DNA of 64,000 nucleotides from Leptospiraceae bacterium (GTDB lineage Bacteria; Spirochaetota; Leptospiria; Leptospirales; Leptospiraceae). The notes under the pieces are model-generated. The model saw only the letters and a program-made list of their open reading frames with translations, had not been told where the DNA came from and did not search any database. Shown here piece after piece: positions 54,657-62,272 of the stretch. Within the stretch, counting starts at the first letter, position 1; each line of letters begins with the position of its first letter. The translations under genes and the position numbers were made by a program. The stretch is taken from NCBI GenBank assembly GCA_016711485.1, contig JADJSX010000008.1:124001-188000 (forward strand). The letters are read 5' to 3'.

Positions 54657-55247
54657 TTAATTTTTTATTCCAAATCTTTTCTCGAGATTAATGCATTGTT
54701 CCCAAATGGATTTTCTACCTCCGGGTATATGCGTGTAAACCGTGCATTCGCATTCTCTCCATTCATCACCTGTAAGTTTCACATCAAGCGAAGGTGTTGG
54801 CTTGCAATTCGTAAATTGTATTTTCAGAGTATTGTCTAATTGAGTATATAGAGCTTTTATTTCTGGGAGCACATTGTCATTACCGTTTCCAGTGCAGGAT
54901 ACTATTTGGGGATTTGGGACTTTGATTCTAGAATCCCATTCGTAATAAGAACCACACATTAAAAATTCACAAGGAGGATTAAGGCTATCTTTCATTAAAT
55001 ACAAAATCATATCGCCTCTATTATATTTAGTCGATTCTATGCAACTTTGTTCCATTAAAGTTTGATTCTTTAGTCTTATAGCTTTTTTAGAAGCGCGCCC
55101 CGTGCTTTTCATATAAAAATAATCAAACGGTTTAGCTTGCGGATTATCAGGACTACCCGCACAACCGTTGGAGGGTTCTTCTCTAGGCATAGGTTTCTCT
55201 TTCGCACATCCTAAAAGGAAGATTACTAGAATAAAAATCGTTCGCAT
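54657..55247 (-). CDS. Cysteine-rich lipoprotein, unknown function
   Basis: About 196 residues from the ATG at 55247, chosen because GGAGG lies nine bases upstream and the lipobox (VIFLLGC) then falls at the normal distance; an ATG 12 codons earlier is less good. The mature protein has about ten further cysteines (for example NGCAGSPDN, FLMCGSYYE, ECECTVYTH), suggesting several disulfides in a secreted, surface or periplasmic protein. Family not recognised. Confidence 0.68.
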   Translation of the reverse strand: MRTIFILVIFLLGCAKEKPMPREEPSNGCAGSPDNPQAKPFDYFYMKSTGRASKKAIRLKNQTLMEQSCIESTKYNRGDMILYLMKDSLNPPCEFLMCGSYYEWDSRIKVPNPQIVSCTGNGNDNVLPEIKALYTQLDNTLKIQFTNCKPTPSLDVKLTGDEWRECECTVYTHIPGGRKSIWEQCINLEKRFGIKN

Positions 55248-55299
55248 TGGAAAATTCCTCCGATCTAAATTCTGATTTTTCAACTAATCAATTATATTC

Positions 55300-55509
55300 T
55301 CATTCCCAATATTCCACCCCTAAGCTTTGCACAGGACCGCTAAAATGATATTGAGAATCTAGACCTTCGACAGAAAATTTCGGAGGTGACGCTTGCGGTA
55401 CGAAGAAAAATTTTTTAGCTCGCGTCTTAGAAGATGCTTTTGTATTAATAAAAGCCAAGCTCCAAGTTCCTGCAATGTCCTTTTCAGAAAGGCTCTTACC
55501 AAACTCCAA
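55300..55509 (-). pseudogene. Possible C-terminal gene remnant
   Basis: A 69-codon frame with protein-like composition (AGTWSLAFINTKASS and FHFSGPVQSL-like ending), but with a stop immediately before its TTG and no ribosome site. It may be the surviving end of a decayed secreted protein. Weakly supported. Confidence 0.25.
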
Positions 55510-55558
55510 CTATGTCCCATATCTACTAAAAAGCCCGCGATAGCGATGTGAGGGCTTG

Positions 55559-55605
55559 GTCTTACTTTGTGATGCAAGCCGCAAGCGAGCATCACAAAGT
55601 AAGAC
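55559..55605. repeat. 17-base perfect hairpin
   Basis: GTCTTACTTTGTGATGC (55559-55575) pairs perfectly with GCATCACAAAGTAAGAC (55589-55605) around a 13-base loop. Confidence 0.75.
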
Positions 55606-55635
55606 GGAACCCACGAACAGCGCGGTCAAAATCAT

Positions 55636-55675
55636 TTGGCATCTCCCCTTTCCTTTAGGAGAGGGGAGATGCCAA
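55636..55675. repeat. 18-base-pair hairpin with TTTA loop
   Basis: TTGGCATCTCCCCT/AGGGGAGATGCCAA arms continue through one T-G and a TCC/GGA inner stem to a four-base loop. An exceptionally stable palindrome, of REP-like appearance, about 110 bases before mnmG. Confidence 0.75.
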
Positions 55676-55783
55676 GAAACATTGCAATAACAAAAAGATT
55701 GGGAGAGGTCAAAGGATTTCGAATCGACCAAACCAAAATCAAAAAATGGTTTATACCTAGACGGTCTAAGAATTAATAACATT

Positions 55784-57673
55784 ATGAATTCTTTTTTTCC
55801 AAACAGATTTGATTGCATCGTTGTGGGCGCCGGGCACGCTGGCTCCGAAGCCTCCTATATCGCCGCACGTGGCGGCTTACGCACGTTACTCATCACTATG
55901 AATATGGACACCATCGGGCAAATGAGCTGTAACCCCGCCATTGGTGGAATCGCGAAGGGGCATATGGTGCGCGAAGTGGACGCATTAGGCGGTTTAATGG
56001 GGCGTGTGACCGACGCAACTGGAATTCAATTTAAAATGCTCAACACTTCTAAAGGTCCCTCTGTCTGGGCACCACGCGCACAAGCCGATAAGAAGGAATA
56101 TCAACTCAAAGTAAAACACACTTTGGAAGCAGAGCGGCTACTTTCGATTCGCCAGGACACTGTCGAAGATGTCTTGATTGAGAATAATCGCGTCATTGGT
56201 GTTCGCACTGGTCGTGGGTTTGAAATTTTTACAAATCATTTAATTTTAACCACTGGAACTTTTTTACAAAGTATCATTCATATCGGCACTTATCAAAAAG
56301 CTTCCGGTCGTCTGGGAGATGGAACTGTGCAAGGTTTGTCAGAATCACTGCGCGCTGTCAACTTTCGCATTGGTCGTTTAAAGACGGGAACTCCACCGCG
56401 ACTCAATAAAAATTCTATCGACTACTCTGAATTAGCCGTTCAAGATGGAGACGAAGACCCGACTCCGTTTTCTTTTTCTAATGACCGTATTACTCGTCGT
56501 CAGATTCCTTGTCATATCACTTACACGAATGCAGAGACTCATAAGATCATCAACGCCAATTTAGAATTATCCCCTATGTATTCGGGACAAATTAAATCTA
56601 CGGGACCGCGCTATTGTCCATCGATTGAAGATAAAATTGTTCGCTTTGCTGAGCGCGAACGTCATCAGATTTTCTTGGAGCCAGAAGGTTATGAGACGAT
56701 GGAAGTCTATGTTAATGGGACTTCGACTAGTTTGCCGGAAGAGGTGCAGTGGAAATTGATTCGTTCTATTAAAGGTTTGGAGCAAGCGGAGATTATGCGC
56801 CCGGGTTACGCCGTTGAATACGACTTCGTTGATCCAACCGAACTCAAACCAACTCTCGAAACTCATCGTGTCAAAGGTCTTTACCACGCAGGTCAGATCA
56901 ATGGCACTACCGGCTACGAGGAAGCTGCCGCTCAAGGTCTAGTTGCGGCTTACAACGTTATACTTTCCGTTCGTGGGCTTGACCCAATGATTTTTTCTCG
57001 TTCTGAAAGTTATATTGGCGTTCTTGTCGATGACCTTGTTTACAAAGGTGTGGAAGATCCTTATCGCATGTTCACATCTCGCGCCGAACACCGATTACTC
57101 CTTCGCCAGGATAACGCCGACAAACGTCTAATGAAATACGGGTTGCAGCTAGGCGTTCTTAGCCGCGAGGACTATTCTCGCATGGAAGAAAAATACGCTC
57201 GTATTGACGATCTTCGTCAAAAGATTTATGCCATGAATTTAAAACCTTCTCCTGCTCTGACTGAACTTTTACAATCGAAAGGAATTGATACTATTAAGTT
57301 TGGATCTGATATGGATTCTTTTATTCGCCGTCCGGAAATTTCGCTTTTGGATTGTAAGGCTATCATTCCTGATTTGGATTCTATCAGCGATAAAGAAATT
57401 AAAATCCTCGAAATGGAAATCAAATACGAAGGCTATATCAAGCGCGAAAACCAAACCATCAAAGAGCGCACCCGAAACCTCTCTGTCAAAATTCCGGATA
57501 ATTTTGATTATTCGCAAATCACTGCTTTGAAGACTGAAGCCATTGTGAAGTTAACAAAGCATAAACCGATCACCCTTGAGAAAGCTGCGCAAATTTCTGG
57601 TGTCGATCCTTCGGATATTGATATTTTGTTGTTTCATTTAACTGATAGGGCAAAGCAAGAAGCGAGAACATGA
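55784..57673 (+). CDS. mnmG: tRNA uridine-5-carboxymethylaminomethyl modification enzyme MnmG
   Basis: FAD- and NADH-dependent partner of MnmE in modifying the wobble uridine of several tRNAs. 629 residues, full length. Seen: FAD-binding VVGAGHAGSEASYIAARGG (about 11-29), the family signature MSCNPAIGGIAKGHMVREVD (about 46-65), GPRYCPSIEDKI (about 269-280), GLYHAGQINGTTGYEEAAAQG (about 365-385, given here as a conserved block) and the tail helical domain. The gene is richer in G+C than most of the window. mnmE is not adjacent. Confidence 0.97.
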   Translation: MNSFFPNRFDCIVVGAGHAGSEASYIAARGGLRTLLITMNMDTIGQMSCNPAIGGIAKGHMVREVDALGGLMGRVTDATGIQFKMLNTSKGPSVWAPRAQADKKEYQLKVKHTLEAERLLSIRQDTVEDVLIENNRVIGVRTGRGFEIFTNHLILTTGTFLQSIIHIGTYQKASGRLGDGTVQGLSESLRAVNFRIGRLKTGTPPRLNKNSIDYSELAVQDGDEDPTPFSFSNDRITRRQIPCHITYTNAETHKIINANLELSPMYSGQIKSTGPRYCPSIEDKIVRFAERERHQIFLEPEGYETMEVYVNGTSTSLPEEVQWKLIRSIKGLEQAEIMRPGYAVEYDFVDPTELKPTLETHRVKGLYHAGQINGTTGYEEAAAQGLVAAYNVILSVRGLDPMIFSRSESYIGVLVDDLVYKGVEDPYRMFTSRAEHRLLLRQDNADKRLMKYGLQLGVLSREDYSRMEEKYARIDDLRQKIYAMNLKPSPALTELLQSKGIDTIKFGSDMDSFIRRPEISLLDCKAIIPDLDSISDKEIKILEMEIKYEGYIKRENQTIKERTRNLSVKIPDNFDYSQITALKTEAIVKLTKHKPITLEKAAQISGVDPSDIDILLFHLTDRAKQEART

Positions 57674-57745
57674 TTAGAAAGATTGCCACAGAGGCACGGA
57701 GTCACAGAGAAATGCAGTCCAGCGGCGTTTAACTTTAAAATTATG

Positions 57746-58510
57746 GAAAAGGTTTTACAAGAAATCGATGACTTAAAGCGCAAACTTGATAGTTTGCGTC
57801 CTTTAACCGAAGCGCAAGTGAGAAATTTAAAATCTCTCTTCGATGTCGATTTCACTTTTAACTCAACGGCTATTGAAGGTAATACGCTCAGTTTGAACGA
57901 AACAAAACTAGTTCTCTTGGAAGGGATTACGATTGGCGGCAAATCAACCCGCGAGCATTTAGAAATCATTAATCACAAAGAAGCAATTGACTATATTGAA
58001 AAACTCGCATCTAAAAAAACTTCGGAAATGACTCCTTCTCATATTCTTGGAATTCACAATATTATTTTACGAAACATTGACTCTGAAAACGCTGGAATCT
58101 ATCGAAGAGTTCCTGTCTATGTGAAGAAAAAAGATAATTCTATTTTTAAATTTCCTGAACCGTTTAAAATTACTGATCTAATGAGCGAATTCTTTGAATG
58201 GCTTACAAGTAGTCACGACACTCATCCCGTTTTATTTGCTGTCGAAGCGCATACTCGGTTTGTTTCCATTCATCCCTTTACTGATGGCAATGGTCGCACT
58301 GCGCGGTTAATTCTGAATTTACTCCTATTTCAATTTGGCTATCCGCCTGCTGTTATTAAAGTTTCCGAGCGTGCTAAATATTTAGATGCAATTGATGAAT
58401 GGGATAGAAGTGGGAATTTAAAGCCTATTGCAACGTTAGTTGCAAACTGTGCAAAAGAAAGTCTTTTGCTCTATATTGAAACGATTGAGAAGAAAATTAT
58501 TTGGAAGTAA
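57746..58510 (+). CDS. Fic-family protein with N-terminal inhibitory motif
   Basis: A 254-residue Fic protein, predicted to transfer AMP (or a related group) to a target protein. The catalytic motif is canonical: HPFTDGNGRTAR with His177. The N-terminal autoinhibitory motif STAIEGN (Ser41, Glu45) identifies a class II Fic protein. The flap region and a C-terminal helical or winged segment follow. The ATG at 57746 is preferred over an upstream TTG (57683), because the added 21 codons come from a non-coding-looking stretch (CACAGAGGCACGGAGTCACAG). No partner or toxin-antitoxin gene is adjacent. Confidence 0.9.
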   Translation, partial: EKVLQEIDDLKRKLDSLRPLTEAQVRNLKSLFDVDFTFNSTAIEGNTLSLNETKLVLLEGITIGGKSTREHLEIINHKEAIDYIEKLASKKTSEMTPSHILGIHNIILRNIDSENAGIYRRVPVYVKKKDNSIFKFPEPFKITDLMSEFFEWLTSSHDTHPVLFAVEAHTRFVSIHPFTDGNGRTARLILNLLLFQFGYPPAVIKVSERAKYLDAIDEWDRSGNLKPIATLVANCAKESLLLYIETIEKKIIWK

Positions 58511-58664
58511 CACAAATGTCATTCCCATGCGAAGGCGTTGGACGCGACCAAGCGTAGGGTGGATTTTCGGTCGAGAATCTCTACTTCTAGAGACCCATGC
58601 AGAACATATTTTAAAAAAAATCGTCGCATATAATTGACATTTTTTCAAAAAAAAAAATGGGTTT

Positions 58665-59171
58665 ATGAATTTAAAATATATTATCCCATTTTTATTATTT
58701 TTCATTAGCTGTCGTACATGGGCTCCGATAAGAGATGTTAGTGGTTTTAAAAATGCTGACAAAACTAAGCCTTTTTTTTACACAAGGGTAAATTTAAAAA
58801 CTTTATCTCCCTCGAAAAGTCAATATTATTTTAGTATTGATAACCTGTTGTATATGGAGATATATGACAAGATTGACACATGCTCATTGATTATTCGTAC
58901 TAAACCTGAAAAATTGATTATAGGGAGATACGAGTTAATCTCAGGCGGGGTCAGGATTAAACCCAGAAGGATTAAAAATTGGGAAATTGATGTTCCTAAT
59001 AATCCAGGATTTTATTATTTAGGGACACTGACCCAAGATTCGAATGCATCTTTAGAATTCCGAGATGGCGGGAAAAACGAATGCGATGCCTATGTAAAGA
59101 CCCTAAATCCTGACTTTGATCCCAAAACTGCAATTGTTTTAAAGCCAGAGAGATTCGTTAAAGAAGATTAA
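58665..59171 (+). CDS. Hypothetical lipoprotein
   Basis: 168 residues, with a signal peptide ending in the lipobox LFFISC (Cys16). The mature part is beta-strand rich with two additional cysteines (DTCSL and NECDA). I do not recognise the family. Followed by a bidirectional hairpin shared with the convergent EF-hand gene. Confidence 0.65.
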   Translation: MNLKYIIPFLLFFISCRTWAPIRDVSGFKNADKTKPFFYTRVNLKTLSPSKSQYYFSIDNLLYMEIYDKIDTCSLIIRTKPEKLIIGRYELISGGVRIKPRRIKNWEIDVPNNPGFYYLGTLTQDSNASLEFRDGGKNECDAYVKTLNPDFDPKTAIVLKPERFVKED

Positions 59172-59210
59172 AAATTTTTTCCGAGTTTATCTTATTTTCA
59201 AAAAGTGCGG

Positions 59211-59249
59211 ATTACCACTATTAGCCTCATTTGGACTAATAGTGGTAAT
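59211..59249. terminator. Bidirectional terminator hairpin
   Basis: Perfect 14-base stem ATTACCACTATTAG/CTAATAGTGGTAAT with an 11-base loop between convergent genes. On the minus strand it is followed by CCGCACTTTTTG, giving a short U-run. Confidence 0.72.
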
Positions 59250-59258
59250 GTTTAATTC

Positions 59259-59630
59259 TTACTTATTATCTTCGTCTTTATCTACTGCTTTATCGTCGTC
59301 CTTGTCGTCGTCTTTGTCCTTATCTTTTCCTTTGCCTTTATTTTTTCCCTTGCCTTTCCCTTTGCCCTTATTCATTTCTTTGGCTTTTCCTTTATGAAAA
59401 GATTTAATTTCTTCTTCGGAAACAAACCCGTCAGCATCTTTGTCCATTTCCGTAAATTTGGTTTCATGGAACTTTTGCCATTCGTCTTTCGAAATTTTAT
59501 TGTCCCCATCGGTATCGATTTTTTTGAAATGCTCTTTTGCCATGTTTCCTTTGCCTTTGTGGTCATGTGCGGAAAGGGAAAGTGTTCCTGTTAGCGAAAT
59601 TGCTAATGCTAGGATTAAAATTTGTCTCAT
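59259..59630 (-). CDS. Secreted EF-hand calcium-binding protein
   Basis: 123 residues with a signal peptide (cleaved near SLSAHDH). Two EF-hand loops are clear: DTDGDNKISKDE (about 39-50) and DKDADGFVSEEE (about 63-74), each with the calcium-ligand Asp/Asn/Glu positions. The C-terminal 40 residues are a simple repeat of Lys-Gly then Asp-Lys units, highly charged and probably disordered. Periplasmic calcium binding is likely. Confidence 0.85.
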   Translation of the reverse strand: MRQILILALAISLTGTLSLSAHDHKGKGNMAKEHFKKIDTDGDNKISKDEWQKFHETKFTEMDKDADGFVSEEEIKSFHKGKAKEMNKGKGKGKGKNKGKGKDKDKDDDKDDDKAVDKDEDNK

Positions 59631-59714
59631 AAATTACCTCTTTTGTGTTGTCTTGTGTGTTATTAGAAATCAGATAATATAATTAGGTTCCACAAAAATT
59701 AGAAAGAATTTTTT

Positions 59715-62090
59715 TTATACCGTAACATCAATTATAATAAATGCAATGTCATCTTCTAAACGTTCTTTTTCTTTTGCCCACTTTTGTATAGAAGTGAAAA
59801 TTAAATCTCTGAATTCTTGGGCAGATAGAGAACTGCTATTCTTTAATAGTTCAGAAAGTCTCACTTCTCCAAAAAATTCTTCCTGTTCGTTCATTACTTC
59901 AAATAGTCCGTCCGTATATAAAAAAATTCGATCCCCAGTTTCTAATTGCATCTCGGAAGATTCGAACTCTGGTTCATTAAATACACTTAGCGCTGCACCT
60001 TTGGGATTTAGATTGAAAATTTTGGATACTTTACTTCGGAATACTAGTAAATCGGAATGACCTGCATTTCCTACTTTAAGAATTTTGCGTTTAATATCTA
60101 TTGTCCCGTAACAGGCAGTCACAAATTCACTTCCAGATTTTCCTTTCAAAATTTTATTCATACTACTCAGCAAATATTCTGGCTTAGGTAAAGTTTGTTC
60201 TTGGAACCAAAGTGGTTTGGGAAGCATTTGTTCTTGAAACCAAAATGCAGTTTTAAATGTGGAAACGATAAGCGCTGCAGGTACTCCATGCCCCGATACG
60301 TCTGCTATGATAAAACCTAAATGACCGCCCCGTGTCTGAAAGTCATAAAAGTCTCCGCCTATACTTTCCATTGGTTTGTAGCTAGCTACAATATCAAAAC
60401 CTTCTACTATCGGAGTTTTACTAGGAATCATTGATTGCTGGATTTTTTTTGCCAAATCCATTTCGTTTTTATAAATATCTAATTCTGATTTCATGTGAAA
60501 TGTTTTCTTTAGCGTTTCAAGGGATTCGAGTCTTGCTTTTTCCAATTCTTTTTGCGCTTCTTTGATTTCTGTAATATCTTCTATGATTCCATCCATATAG
60601 TGATATTTATTTTCTTTATCATATTCAATTTTTGCAGTTAAAGAAGCGACAAACAGGGAGTTGTCTTTCCTTTTCAAAATCAATTCGTGTTTATGACATT
60701 CACCATGCTCTCGCATCATTTGGACAAAATTAATTCTTTCTTCAGGATTTGCGTATAAATCGGATACTTGCATTTTCATAAACTCTTCTACACTATCGAA
60801 ACCAAACATTCGCGCAATAGCGGGATTAGCCTTTAGAAAAGATCCATTTTTCCCTCCCGTATTTCTGTATGCACCAACGTTCAAGTTATTAAATAAAGTA
60901 ATGTATTCGCCTTGAACTTTATTCTTTTCTTTTTGTAATATTTTAATTCTATCGGCTAACGCAAATGAAATTAGGATTGCTTCTATTGCAATTCCTATTT
61001 GAGTCATATTTTCAGTAAAAAAATTAACTGGAACAACTTGAAAACGATTCAATGCTAGAAGTAATGATCCTGATAAAAATATACACCAAGCAAACAAATA
61101 AATTTTGGCAGGTCTATATCCTTTTCTTGAAATAATAAATGCCGCAACTAATGAGAATATGGAAGAAATTGCAGTAAAAATCATTGCAATTTTTACAATT
61201 TTTGAATAAGGTAAGTAAAAAGAAAGACCAATACAAATTAAAGATGCAAATACTAATATAGAAAAAATCTTATAGAAGATAGGTAAGTTTTTTCTTAGTT
61301 TTAAAAAAGAATTAATAAAAGTTAAGATTCCAAAATTAGTAAGAGAAATAAAAACTGGAATTGATAATTGATTCCAAATATTATGATTTGGCCAAAAAAA
61401 TTGATAACTTATTCCGTTAAGAGATGTTGCGAATAACGTTGCAAAAACTAAATAAAATATATAAAAGAAATAGGTTTTATCATTTAATGACAAACCCAAT
61501 AATGCATTGTATAAAGCCATTGCACCCATGATTCCTAAAAATACCATTTGAAGAGATAAAAATTTCTGGTCTTTTTCCCAAAAATAATTTTGTTTGTGTA
61601 TAGAAATAGGGACTTGCATTGACCCATCAGAAGTAACCCTAAAAAATAATTTTCCTTTTTGTGCTGCATCTTTTAATGAGAAAAGAAAATTCCTATGGTC
61701 AATAGATCTCACTCCAAAAGGTAAAGTATCCCCAACTACTTGTTCTATCCATTTACCCTCCGTATTTACGTAGGAGTATGTAACATGATCCAATAACGGG
61801 TATTCTATTTCGAGTAAATAATTATCCAGTGCAACTAACGCTTCGTACTCTAAAGAAAACCAATAGGCTGATTTTGAAATTCCAAAACTCGGTACTTCTT
61901 TCTTATTCAATTGAAATTCTTTTAATATTTCCTCTTTTTGTAAATCCTGGATATTTAGTTCCCCATTTTTATTTTCATAATAATAGATATACGGACTTAA
62001 ATTATAACTATCGTTTTTCCCGTCAATTACGAGGGGGTTTGATAGGATGGGAGAAATGGCAATTAGGAAAACGGAAACTAGTTTTATCAT
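59715..62090 (-). CDS. 7TM-DISM / PAS / SpoIIE phosphatase
   Basis: A 791-residue membrane signalling protein: signal peptide, extracellular 7TMR-DISMED2 jelly-roll domain (about 20-170), seven TM helices (7TMR-DISM_7TM, about 180-385), a PAS domain (about 405-520, ending MDGIIEDITEIKEAQ), a coiled coil, and a SpoIIE-type Ser/Thr phosphatase (about 565-790) with canonical motifs ESIGGDFYDF, IIADVSGHGVPAALI, YTDGLFEV and DDIAFIII. Unlike the other three phosphatases here the active site is of the classical type. An 11-residue tandem duplication (WFQEQ-LPKP twice) sits inside the phosphatase domain. Confidence 0.9.
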   Translation of the reverse strand: MIKLVSVFLIAISPILSNPLVIDGKNDSYNLSPYIYYYENKNGELNIQDLQKEEILKEFQLNKKEVPSFGISKSAYWFSLEYEALVALDNYLLEIEYPLLDHVTYSYVNTEGKWIEQVVGDTLPFGVRSIDHRNFLFSLKDAAQKGKLFFRVTSDGSMQVPISIHKQNYFWEKDQKFLSLQMVFLGIMGAMALYNALLGLSLNDKTYFFYIFYLVFATLFATSLNGISYQFFWPNHNIWNQLSIPVFISLTNFGILTFINSFLKLRKNLPIFYKIFSILVFASLICIGLSFYLPYSKIVKIAMIFTAISSIFSLVAAFIISRKGYRPAKIYLFAWCIFLSGSLLLALNRFQVVPVNFFTENMTQIGIAIEAILISFALADRIKILQKEKNKVQGEYITLFNNLNVGAYRNTGGKNGSFLKANPAIARMFGFDSVEEFMKMQVSDLYANPEERINFVQMMREHGECHKHELILKRKDNSLFVASLTAKIEYDKENKYHYMDGIIEDITEIKEAQKELEKARLESLETLKKTFHMKSELDIYKNEMDLAKKIQQSMIPSKTPIVEGFDIVASYKPMESIGGDFYDFQTRGGHLGFIIADVSGHGVPAALIVSTFKTAFWFQEQMLPKPLWFQEQTLPKPEYLLSSMNKILKGKSGSEFVTACYGTIDIKRKILKVGNAGHSDLLVFRSKVSKIFNLNPKGAALSVFNEPEFESSEMQLETGDRIFLYTDGLFEVMNEQEEFFGEVRLSELLKNSSSLSAQEFRDLIFTSIQKWAKEKERLEDDIAFIIIDVTV
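60180..60245 (-). repeat. 33-base tandem duplication inside the phosphatase gene
   Basis: Two adjacent 33-base units (60213-60245 and 60180-60212 in coding order) encode FWFQEQMLPKP and LWFQEQTLPKP. Frame is kept. Substitutions between the units show the duplication is not brand new. Confidence 0.85.
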
Positions 62091-62272
62091 ACGAATGTCA
62101 ATTTAGACTATATTATTCTTATATATCTTAAAATGTAAATATAAAGTTTGAAATCATTAGCAATAATTATGTTTTTGATGTGCATATAGAAGCGAAATTT
62201 TCCTTTAATTACTTTTTCTATTATTATCAATGAAATTATCGAGAAAACACTAATCCTTTTATTAATGCTTCT

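Noticed and set aside
55510..55818. Minus-strand open frame across the hairpin region
   Set aside because: It is made of palindrome arms and the start of mnmG read backwards.
57683..57745. TTG start adding 21 residues to the Fic protein
   Set aside because: The added sequence comes from a CACAGAG-type simple stretch and does not belong to known Fic N-termini.
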